Origin: Phycisphaerae bacterium
Lineage (GTDB): Bacteria > Planctomycetota > Phycisphaerae > UBA1845 > Fen-1342
Reading direction: 5' to 3'
Assembly (NCBI GenBank): GCA_026984555.1
Contig: JALSRY010000335.1
Span: forward strand, 1 to 13,658
DNA: 13,658 nucleotides
Both the position numbers and the translations under genes were made by a program. Shown one piece after another: positions 1-7,236 of the stretch. Positions within the stretch are counted from its first letter, which is position 1. Every line of letters starts with the position of its first letter. Below the pieces are notes generated by a model that saw only the letters and a list, made by a program, of their open reading frames with translations, did no database searches and had not been told where the DNA came from.

Positions 1-918
1 CGTGCGAGCGAAACCACGCACCAATTCGCGCGTTTCCGTCAGGTCGTCTTCCAGCGGCAACGCCGGCTCGGTCGGGCCGTCGGCCGGCCGGGCCACCAGC
101 AGGATGTACTGGTCGTCGTAGTCCAGCTCCAACTCGAGCAGGTCGAACCCGCTCGCGCGGAACAGGCGGGCCAGCGAACCAGGTGTGAAATACGAACAGT
201 GCTCGTAGTAAATGTCCCAGAACGCGCCTTCCCGCAAAATGCGCAACGTTTCCGGCAGCTCGAAGAATACGATCGTATCCGTGCGGTCACCGATCGTTCG
301 CCGCACGTCGCGCACGAATGCCCCGGTCGGTGCGATGTGTTCGAGCGTGTGTCGGCAACAGACGAAGTCCGCGGTCAGGTGGGCGTACTTTTCCCCGTAG
401 AAATCGCGGATGAACTCGATCCGCTCGGCCGCGGGACTTTGGGTGCGTTCGGGTCGATAACTCGGATCGATGCCGATGCCGCTGTTCGGCCCCAGCTCGC
501 ACAGGCTGATCAGGAACTCCCCCTTGCCGCAGCCGATCTCCAGCACGCGCTTGTCGCGCAGGTCGTAACGCTCGACGAGTCGCGCGGCGAGCCCGCGGGC
601 GAACCGGTTGAACGTCGGCGAGAATCCCTGCGTCTCCTCGTACTGGGCCGAGTAGTTGTGTACCGCCGGGTCGAACAGCGTATTGGTGATGAAGCCGCAC
701 GCCGGACAGAAACCAAGGTGCAGGTCACGCGTCGGGAACGCCAGCGCGCCGGCCCGGTCGCCGACGAGCAGACAACTGTGTACCGGGATACGCTCCACGC
801 GGTAGAACAGCTCGAGCCCCGCGCCCCCACAGTTCGGACACGTCGCGCCCGCGTCGTTGGCACGCGCCAGCGAAACGCCCGCAAGGGGCGTCATGATTCG
901 GGATTCGACCGATGCCAT
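1..918 (-). CDS. Zinc-ribbon class I SAM-dependent methyltransferase, C-terminus cut by window edge
   Basis: The first 306 residues are visible and the frame is still open at base 1. An N-terminal zinc-binding module has CPNC at residues 27-30 and CPAC at 71-74. A SAM-binding Rossmann fold follows: motif I VLEIGCGKG at 125-133, an acidic GIDPS strand end near 149-153, and CRHTLEHI at 188-195. The segment DIYYEHCSYFT (235-245) matches the YHEH active-site region of sugar C-methyltransferases such as TylCIII/NovU. This gives the layout of the Methyltransf_13 plus Methyltransf_23 families; the usual C-terminal Methyltransf_14 domain would lie off the window. The ATG at 918 is chosen because GGAG sits 7 bases upstream. 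It lies 88 bases after the large exoprotein, in the same direction, with no clear terminator between. By inference it methylates a nucleotide-activated sugar in the cytoplasm; the substrate cannot be read. It is a relative of the methyltransferase at 7237-8568, with Tyr in place of the first His of YHEH. Confidence 0.87.
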   Translation of the reverse strand, partial: MASVESRIMTPLAGVSLARANDAGATCPNCGGAGLELFYRVERIPVHSCLLVGDRAGALAFPTRDLHLGFCPACGFITNTLFDPAVHNYSAQYEETQGFSPTFNRFARGLAARLVERYDLRDKRVLEIGCGKGEFLISLCELGPNSGIGIDPSYRPERTQSPAAERIEFIRDFYGEKYAHLTADFVCCRHTLEHIAPTGAFVRDVRRTIGDRTDTIVFFELPETLRILREGAFWDIYYEHCSYFTPGSLARLFRASGFDLLELELDYDDQYILLVARPADGPTEPALPLEDDLTETRELVRGFART

Positions 919-1006
919 CGGAAAACTCCGGTTGGGGTGGCCTTCTGTGGGTGTAGTGTGATGCACGTTCGCAAACGCTTCGGGACACGATGCCCCCGGT
1001 CGCACC

Positions 1007-4000
1007 TCAGCACGACTGCCCGAACGCCGACAGCAGGATCGAGAGATCCGCCAGGTCTACGTCGCCGTCACCGTCGAGATCGCCGTCCTCGTACACCGCC
1101 CCGCTCACCGTCCCGTAGTACGCCAGCAGGATCGACACGTCGCCGAGGTCGACCTGGCCATCGTGGTTCACATCGCCCGGACAATCGCTCGCGACGAATA
1201 CCGCTACGATGCTCTTGTCGGCGTCCATGACCAGCGTCGCGGGGTTGTCGCTGCCGGCCAGGTCGCCTTCCCAGTGGTCGAATTGCCAGCCGGCGCCGGC
1301 GACGGCGTCCAGCGTCACCGCGCTCCCCGCCGTGTACGTCGCCTGGTTCGGATCGGCCACGACATCTCCACTACCCGTGACCGCAACCGTAAGCGTGTAC
1401 TGCGGCGGCAACGTATCGAACGTCGCGTCCGCCGTGCTGCTGGCGTTGTCGGCCGCGTCGGTGGCCGTGATCCGGTAGTGAACCGTCGTCGCCGGCGCCA
1501 GCCCCGTTAGCGTAACGCTGTGGTGCGTCGCGAAGTTCGGGTCATCGAGCGTGCCCGATTCGTAGACGCTGGTCGGCCCCCACGACACCGCCGCCCGGGC
1601 CGGCTCGTCGGTGTCCCACGAAATTACGGCGAAATCGACGTCGGGCGACACCTGCACGTTGCTGATCGCCGGCGGCGTCGTATCCGCCGGCACGAAGACC
1701 GCCGTGATCGACAGGTTCTGGAGCATCGTCACCGTCAGCGGGTTGTCGGTCGCCGTCACGTCGCCGGTCCACGAATCGAACACCCAGCCGCTCGCCGCCT
1801 GCGCGCTCAGGTCCACGTTCTGACCTTGTGAATACTGCTCCTGATCGGGCGTGACCGTCACCGTCCCGCCGCCACTGCCGCTTACCGCCAGTGCGTAGCC
1901 GTCTTCCGGCGTGACCGGGCTGGCCGTGTTGAAGAAGTAGTCCACGACCGCGGTATGCGCGGGGGGCGTCTCGCCGGGATCCGCGGAATTGGCCGCGTAG
2001 ATGCCCACGCCACTCACGACCAGCGGCTCGACGAACGTGCCGGCGGTCTGCCAGCTCTGCCCGTCGAACGAGTAGCTCTGCGTCCACGTATCACCCGACC
2101 GGCGCAGACGCATGTACGACTGCGGCCCGCCGGGGACCGCCTGGTTCACGTGGATCGTCGGCGTCCCGTCCGCCAGCCGCGCCGCGAACACCCACGTAGT
2201 CCCGCCGTCGCTGTAGAACTCCAGCCGCAGGAAGTTGTTGGGATCCTGCTCGACGACGAGTCCCTGTTGCTGGTAGCGCAGGTTCACGGGCGACTCGAAC
2301 TTGACTTCGACTTCAAAGTTCTCGTCGGCACACGCTTGCATCACGCGGGCCGCATGGTTGCCGCCGGTCCAGATGCCGTGTTCCACCCCGACGGGCACCG
2401 TCAACTCGAGCTGCGTGCCGCTCATCGCGTAGCTGGCATCGCCGACCGGATCGACGAACGTCCAGATGTTCGGGTCGAGCGTATCGCTGAAAAAGTCGTC
2501 CGAGCGAATCCCCGAGAGATCCGCGCCACTGGTGGTGAACACGTCGTCGGCCGTCGTCGCGCCGTTGCCTGCCGCGTCGGTCGAGCCGACCTGGAAGTGA
2601 TACGCCGTCCATTCGCTCAAACCCCCGAGGGTGACGCTGTGCTGCGTTGTCAAGGTCGGATCGGAAACCGTACCGAGCTCGTAGCCGACCGTGGTTCCGA
2701 ACGCCACCGCACTGTCCGCCGGTTCGTCGGTCAGCCAGGTGACCTCCGCCGAATCGGGACCGACCGCCACCTCGACGTTGCTGATCGCCGGCGGCGTGGT
2801 GTCCACGGTCGAAGTGAACGTCGCCGTGACGAGCAGGTCGTCGGCCACGGTGATCGTCAGCGGGTTGTCGTTGCTGACCATGTCCCCCGTCCAGCCGGCG
2901 AACGCCGCATCCGTGCCGGGGGTCGCCGTCAGGGTCACCACGTCTCCCGGGTTGTATCCCGCCTGGTTCGGGTCGCGCATGACGCTGCCGTCGCCACTGG
3001 TGAGCGCGGTCACGGAAACCAGCCCGTCATCCTCCGGGTCGATGACCGAAGCCGTGTTGAAGAAGTAGTCGATGACCGCGGTCTGGGCCGGAGCGGGTTC
3101 CTCGGCCGAGTCCGAATCGTTGCCGGCGTAGACCCCCACCGCCGTCACCGCCAGCGGAACCTCGAAGCTGCTCAGGTTCACCCACGAGAGAGCGGCCCCG
3201 TTGGTCGAGTAGGACACGGTCCAGTCGTTCGACGCGCGGTGGACGCGCATGTACAGCGGCGGCCCGTTGGGAACACTCTGGTATTTCTGCGTCGTCGGCA
3301 CGCCGTCGGCGAAACTGGCCACGTAGAGCTTCACGCCGGTGCCGTCCGAGTGAAACTCGACCCGCAGGTAGTTGTTCGGATCCTGCTCGACGATCATCCC
3401 TTCGAGCTGGTAGCGCTCGGTCAGCGGCGTCTCGAACTTCGCCTCGATCTCGAAGTCCACGTCGGCCGCCGGCTGCATCAGCCGGGCCGCGCCGTTGCCG
3501 TCGATCCACGGGGCGTGCGTCGCGCCGGCCGGCACCGAAAGCACTACCTGCGTTCCACTCATCGCCAGTGTCGCATCGCCCGCGGGGTCGACCAGCGTCC
3601 ACACGTCCGTATGCAACGCCGGGCCGTGAAAATCATCCGACACGATGCCCGACAGGTCGGGCGCCCGCGTGCGAAACCCGTCCTCGTGCTGGGCGTCGTT
3701 CTGGTCCGCGTCGGTCGCGTCGATGCGAATGTAGTATTGCGTGTTGGGTACCAACCCGTTGAGCGTGACACTGTGCTGCGTCGTGAGGTTGGGGTCGCTG
3801 AGCGATCCCGCATCGTAGGCGGTCGTCAAACCCCACGCGATCCGCGTATCCGCCGGCGTGGTCGTCTCCCACGCGATCGTCGCCCACGTCTGCCCCGTTT
3901 CGGTCTGCACGTTCGTAATCGCCAGCGGCGACGGGTCGGGCAGCGGCGTGACGGTCACCGTCCCGAAGGTGGCGTCGACATGATGCGCCACCAGCAACAT

Positions 4001-4996
4001 CGAACCGTCCGGCAGATCGCTCGGGCCGTCCATCCCGCTGAAGTCCCAGTCCACCGGCTCCGAGTCGGACGCCGCCCAGACCTTCGCACTGTAGAGCGTC
4101 CCCTCTCCCGGATGGGTCTCCGCCCGAATCTTGAAGATGTACGGCACATCGAAATCGAGCTTGCGACCGCTCTGGTCCGCGATGCTGAGCCCATCGTCGC
4201 CGAACAGCTTGAGCCGCCCGCCGTTGTCGCCCCAGTCGTACCAGATCGTTCCGCCTTCGGGCAGGTAGCCGATGTTGGGTTGCCACGTGCCCCACACGCT
4301 GTGCCCCTTCCACCGCAGGAGCACGCCGAGCCCCGGCGCCACGCTCGGCCAGTTGAACCCGTTGGGATCGATGCCGTGGATCGTGATCGGAACCGTGACT
4401 TCGTAGTTGTCCCAGGTGATGTCGCCGATGCCGATAAGCCGGTCATACCCCAGCTCGACCGGCCGCACACCGTCCGCCTCGACCGTCCACTTGCCGTCCA
4501 CGACCTGGGCCACGTCTTCGATCCGCGTCACGCCCGTCCAATCCACGGTCGCCGCCTCGGGCCATACCGCGGCATCGTCGAACGTGACCGTGACGGTCGT
4601 TTCGGTGCGGTTGCCCAGCGAGTCGGTCAGCGCGATGACCACCGTGTTGTCACCCGCCACGAGGTCGGCCCGGTCGATTTCGACGTTGAAATCCCCCGCA
4701 CGCTGGAGCCGGCGCGTGTCCGGACCAACACCCAACGACTGCTCCGCACCGCCGTTGAGCGTGTACGTCAGCGAGTCGATGCCGTCCGGGTCGCTGGCGT
4801 TGCCCAGGATGTTGACCCAGCGCTGCACGTTGCCGAGATGGCCGAACCGCTGCACGGGGCCATACCATACGTCGATCACTCCGTCGTCCGGGCCGGCCGG
4901 CGCAGACGCCGCCACCCCCACGGCCAGCAGCACCAGTCGTGCCGCCCGCCGCCACCAGCAACCCCTCCGTGACAGTTTGTTCCGATTACTCGGCAT
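1007..4996 (-). CDS. Large modular secreted protein: Ig-like, concanavalin-like, FnIII, InlB-like repeats and C-terminal dockerin
   Basis: This is a 1329-residue secreted or surface protein with no catalytic motif that I recognise. From the ATG at 4996, a signal peptide covers residues 1 to about 33 (Arg-rich start, core LVLLAVGVAASA). An Ig/cadherin-like segment lies at about 55-140 and a concanavalin-like beta domain at about 145-350. Then come FnIII (358-445), a DUF1349/LamG-like domain (446-657), an InlB-type repeat ending in FAGWTGD...VTATF (658-729), a second FnIII (734-823), a second DUF1349-like domain (825-1033), a second InlB-type repeat (1034-1103), a third FnIII (1106-1195) and a third InlB-type repeat (1199-1268). 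A dockerin-like domain with two calcium loops (DVNHDGQVD, DLDGDGDVD) closes the protein at 1272-1329. No transmembrane anchor, sortase or PEP-CTERM signal follows. A GTG at 5065 would add 23 residues ahead of the signal peptide; I prefer 4996 although its Shine-Dalgarno is weak. It lies 105 bases after the deacetylase gene. Likely roles are carbohydrate or protein binding outside the cell. Confidence 0.9.
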   Translation of the reverse strand: MPSNRNKLSRRGCWWRRAARLVLLAVGVAASAPAGPDDGVIDVWYGPVQRFGHLGNVQRWVNILGNASDPDGIDSLTYTLNGGAEQSLGVGPDTRRLQRAGDFNVEIDRADLVAGDNTVVIALTDSLGNRTETTVTVTFDDAAVWPEAATVDWTGVTRIEDVAQVVDGKWTVEADGVRPVELGYDRLIGIGDITWDNYEVTVPITIHGIDPNGFNWPSVAPGLGVLLRWKGHSVWGTWQPNIGYLPEGGTIWYDWGDNGGRLKLFGDDGLSIADQSGRKLDFDVPYIFKIRAETHPGEGTLYSAKVWAASDSEPVDWDFSGMDGPSDLPDGSMLLVAHHVDATFGTVTVTPLPDPSPLAITNVQTETGQTWATIAWETTTPADTRIAWGLTTAYDAGSLSDPNLTTQHSVTLNGLVPNTQYYIRIDATDADQNDAQHEDGFRTRAPDLSGIVSDDFHGPALHTDVWTLVDPAGDATLAMSGTQVVLSVPAGATHAPWIDGNGAARLMQPAADVDFEIEAKFETPLTERYQLEGMIVEQDPNNYLRVEFHSDGTGVKLYVASFADGVPTTQKYQSVPNGPPLYMRVHRASNDWTVSYSTNGAALSWVNLSSFEVPLAVTAVGVYAGNDSDSAEEPAPAQTAVIDYFFNTASVIDPEDDGLVSVTALTSGDGSVMRDPNQAGYNPGDVVTLTATPGTDAAFAGWTGDMVSNDNPLTITVADDLLVTATFTSTVDTTPPAISNVEVAVGPDSAEVTWLTDEPADSAVAFGTTVGYELGTVSDPTLTTQHSVTLGGLSEWTAYHFQVGSTDAAGNGATTADDVFTTSGADLSGIRSDDFFSDTLDPNIWTFVDPVGDASYAMSGTQLELTVPVGVEHGIWTGGNHAARVMQACADENFEVEVKFESPVNLRYQQQGLVVEQDPNNFLRLEFYSDGGTTWVFAARLADGTPTIHVNQAVPGGPQSYMRLRRSGDTWTQSYSFDGQSWQTAGTFVEPLVVSGVGIYAANSADPGETPPAHTAVVDYFFNTASPVTPEDGYALAVSGSGGGTVTVTPDQEQYSQGQNVDLSAQAASGWVFDSWTGDVTATDNPLTVTMLQNLSITAVFVPADTTPPAISNVQVSPDVDFAVISWDTDEPARAAVSWGPTSVYESGTLDDPNFATHHSVTLTGLAPATTVHYRITATDAADNASSTADATFDTLPPQYTLTVAVTGSGDVVADPNQATYTAGSAVTLDAVAGAGWQFDHWEGDLAGSDNPATLVMDADKSIVAVFVASDCPGDVNHDGQVDLGDVSILLAYYGTVSGAVYEDGDLDGDGDVDLADLSILLSAFGQSC
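1193..1681 (-). repeat. Internal protein repeat, copy C (FnIII, InlB-like; middle domain absent)
   Basis: Third, shorter copy. It has the FnIII (ISNVQVSPDVDFAVISW, DDPNFATHHSVTLTGL) and the InlB-like unit (DPNQATYTAGSAV, FDHWEGD) but lacks the roughly 210-residue DUF1349-like domain present in copies A and B. The dockerin follows directly. Confidence 0.83.
1688..2797 (-). repeat. Internal protein repeat, copy B (FnIII, DUF1349-like, InlB-like)
   Basis: Second full copy, immediately after copy A in the protein. It carries SDPTLTTQHSVTLGGL, DLSGIRSDDF, AMSGTQ, VEQDPNNFLRLEF, YMRLRR and VDYFFNTAS in the same order and spacing. This indicates tandem duplication of the whole module rather than independent domain gain. 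Confidence 0.85.
2810..3925 (-). repeat. Internal protein repeat, copy A (FnIII, DUF1349-like, InlB-like)
   Basis: First and full-length copy of a three-domain module in the exoprotein. Landmarks shared with copy B are SDPNLTTQHSVTLNGL, DLSGIVSDDF, AMSGTQ, VEQDPNNYLRVEF, YMRVHR and IDYFFNTAS. By eye roughly half the residues match copy B. Confidence 0.85.
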
Positions 4997-5054
4997 GATG
5001 ATTGCCCGTCTGTCCCCGGATCCCCGAACGATAACGCCCCTCCCGAAAACACCA

Positions 5055-5088
5055 GACCTGCGCACAAAAGACCATCCCCGCGCAAGTC
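5055..5088 (-). promoter_or_regulatory. Hairpin in the leader of the large exoprotein gene
   Basis: On the minus strand GACTTGCGC (5088-5080) can pair with GCGCAGGTC (5063-5055). This makes 9 pairs including one G-U, around a 16-base loop. It lies 59 bases before the ATG at 4996, in the 105-base gap after the deacetylase gene. No T-run follows, so it is not a clear terminator. It could be an mRNA-stabilising or attenuating structure, or chance in GC-rich DNA. Confidence 0.35.
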
Positions 5089-5101
5089 CGCATCAGTCTT
5101 C

Positions 5102-5965
5102 CTATCGGCGGCCGGTAGCCAACGGTTCGATCCTCTCGAAGAAACACGCCAGAAACGTCCCCCCGGCCACGTCCGCCAGAATCGGCCAATCGGTCGTACC
5201 GTCGCGCCGTTCCATCTGCGATCGGTGGCAGGCCAGCGCCCGCCGCTTGCTCTCGATCACGTCGCTGATATCCAGGCCTTCCGTGAAATCCCGCCCCAAC
5301 GCCCGCCACCAGAGCCACGCGTCCTTCGCGTTCCGCAGGACGCGCCGCACCCCCCGGCCACGCGACAACGACCACGGCCACCGGCGCCAGAACCACACCG
5401 GGTATTCGTACAACCCCACGTCGCCACCGGCCCGCTCGATCGCCTCCCGGGCGGCCGCGTGTACCACCACGTGGTCATCGGTCGTATCGAATCGGTAGGG
5501 GGCGAACACCTGCGTCACACCCCCGCGCGCGATCAGCTCGACCAGACGATCCACGATCGTCGCCTGCACCGTTCGCAACCGACCATCGGGTAGCCCCAGA
5601 AACACCAGCCGATCCGCCGGCACCCCGAGCACGGCACCCGCCGCCCGGGCCTCCTCCCGCCGAAGCTCGCGAAGCGTCTGCTCCTCGATCCGGCCCGCGT
5701 GCGACGCCGTCCCGTCGCTGACGAACACGATGGTCACGTCCGCGCCGGCTCGGCGTTTCAGCGCGATCGTCCCGCCACAGCCCAGCGTCTCGTCATCGGG
5801 GTGCGGCGCCACGACCAACGCCGGCCGCCGAAGCGCCCCATCGCTCCACCTCTCCGCCCGGCGCATCAGCCGGCGTTCGAACATCCGCCGCAACCATTCG
5901 CGAACCACGAAACCTTCCGCAAACACCGGCACCCCGCCGGCACGCTCGAGTGAACAGGACGGCAC
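5102..5965 (-). CDS. PIG-L/LmbE family zinc-dependent deacetylase
   Basis: Predicted N-deacetylase of an N-acetylglucosamine-type residue. The family signature PHPDDETLGCGG is at residues 54-65, with His55 and Asp58 as zinc ligands and Asp57 as likely catalytic base. The third ligand is probably His165 in TDDH (162-165), a variant of the usual HxDH. VFVSDGT at 81-87 and FLGLPDGR at 122-129 are also typical. The length of 287 residues is normal for the longer glycan-linked members. The start is uncertain: the GTG at 5965 gives about 50 residues before the signature, while a GTG at 5908 has GGAAGG just upstream and would drop 19 residues. It starts 21 bases after the glycosyltransferase stop, so the two are probably co-transcribed. 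Known family members act on GlcNAc-PI, mycothiol and bacillithiol precursors or lipid-linked sugars. Here the setting favours a surface-glycan precursor. Confidence 0.9.
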   Translation of the reverse strand: MPSCSLERAGGVPVFAEGFVVREWLRRMFERRLMRRAERWSDGALRRPALVVAPHPDDETLGCGGTIALKRRAGADVTIVFVSDGTASHAGRIEEQTLRELRREEARAAGAVLGVPADRLVFLGLPDGRLRTVQATIVDRLVELIARGGVTQVFAPYRFDTTDDHVVVHAAAREAIERAGGDVGLYEYPVWFWRRWPWSLSRGRGVRRVLRNAKDAWLWWRALGRDFTEGLDISDVIESKRRALACHRSQMERRDGTTDWPILADVAGGTFLACFFERIEPLATGRR

Positions 5966-5986
5966 CTACCCGGCACGCGCCCTTCG

Positions 5987-7210
5987 CTACTGCCCGCCGT
6001 ATACCTCCAACACCCGCTCCGTCACGTGCTCCCAGGTATACCGCTGCTCGACCACCTCACGCCCGCGAGCCCCCATCGCCGCCGCCCCCGCCGAATCCTC
6101 CACCAGCCGCCCGATCGCATCGGCCAGAGCCACCTCGTCGCCCGGCGGCACGAGCACCCCCGTCACCCCGTCCTCGACGATTTCCGGCATCCCGCCCACC
6201 CGCGTGGCGATCACCGCCCGACCGGCCGCCATCGCTTCGACCAGGCTCATGCCGAACGCCTCCGACAACGAAGGATTGACCAGTACGTCCGCCCGGCGAT
6301 AGGCCGCCGGAATGGTTTCGTGCGGTCGCGGACCCGCCAGCTCCGCGCCGCAACACGCCGCCCGGCGGCGCAGGTCGGCGATGTAGTCCCCGTCGTAACA
6401 CGGCTCCAACGCCGCGGCGACTTCCGGCTCGCATAGCCCCGCGATGAACTCACGCGGCGCCGGCACCAGCGGCCCGACAATTTCCAGCGAACAGCCCGAC
6501 CGCTGCGCTACGACCCGCTCGAACGCCCCCAGCAACGTGTGCACGCCCTTCTCGGGCGATACCCGCCCCACGAACAACACCCGGCGACAACCCCGACGCT
6601 TCCTCCCCGCACCGTTGCTCGCAAACCGCGCCGGATCCACACCGTTGGGCACCGTGTGGCACTTGTCGGCGTACTCCGGAAACCGCCGACGAATACGCTC
6701 GACCACGTAATCGCTGCAACCCGCCAGGGCGTCGGTCTGGGCCAGACGCGGAGCCAGCATCCCCCGGTCGAGCTGCGATAACCACTCGCAGTGCATGTGC
6801 AACACGATCCGGGCACGCGGGTTGTACCGCCGCAGGACCGGCACGAAATTCGAAAAGTTCTGCACGTGGATCACGTCGCAGCCCAGGCGCCCAGCCGCCC
6901 GCGCGATCTTCCACGCGTAGGCGGCGTGGTACAGCCGGTGGGCGAACCGCGGTCGGCGACCGTCACGCGACGCCGGCACCGCTCGCAAGAGACGCAACAA
7001 CGGGCGGTCGTGCTCCACCCGGACCCCGTGAAACGCGATGCCCCCCGCGACCCGCTCGGCCACAGCTCCATCCGGGCGACGCCCGAACACGTGTACCTCG
7101 TGTCGCTGCGCCAGCCGCCGGCCCACTTCCCACGTCCAGATCGCCAGCGAACCGTCCCGGCGGTCGGGATCCGCGTCGTCCCAGGGCTGATGTACCAGCG
7201 CGATCCGCAT
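5987..7210 (-). CDS. GT4-family glycosyltransferase (GT-B fold)
   Basis: A 407-residue retaining glycosyltransferase, a usual length for GT4. The N-terminal Rossmann half starts MRIALVHQPWDD and carries CDVIHVQNFSNFVPVL at 111-126 and LHMHCEW at 137-143. The hinge and C-terminal nucleotide-sugar half holds VLFVGRVSPEKGVHTLLGAF (211-230), IVGPL (244-248) and the EX7E pair Glu317/Glu325 in SEAFGMSLVEAMAAG, followed by VGGMPEIVEDGVTGVLVPPGD. No membrane segment is seen; it probably works at the cytoplasmic face. The ATG at 7210 is supported by AAGG 6 bases upstream. It lies 26 bases after the C-methyltransferase stop and 21 before the deacetylase start. The donor may be the sugar made by the upstream genes, but neither donor nor acceptor can be read from sequence. 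Confidence 0.93.
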   Translation of the reverse strand: MRIALVHQPWDDADPDRRDGSLAIWTWEVGRRLAQRHEVHVFGRRPDGAVAERVAGGIAFHGVRVEHDRPLLRLLRAVPASRDGRRPRFAHRLYHAAYAWKIARAAGRLGCDVIHVQNFSNFVPVLRRYNPRARIVLHMHCEWLSQLDRGMLAPRLAQTDALAGCSDYVVERIRRRFPEYADKCHTVPNGVDPARFASNGAGRKRRGCRRVLFVGRVSPEKGVHTLLGAFERVVAQRSGCSLEIVGPLVPAPREFIAGLCEPEVAAALEPCYDGDYIADLRRRAACCGAELAGPRPHETIPAAYRRADVLVNPSLSEAFGMSLVEAMAAGRAVIATRVGGMPEIVEDGVTGVLVPPGDEVALADAIGRLVEDSAGAAAMGARGREVVEQRYTWEHVTERVLEVYGGQ

Positions 7211-7236
7211 CAGGAACCTTGCCGCCCCCCCCGACC

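Noticed and set aside
1955..4972. A 1005-codon open frame on the plus strand
   Set aside because: It is the antisense shadow of the exoprotein gene. The translation is Arg/Val/His-rich with no motif, as expected opposite GC-rich coding DNA.
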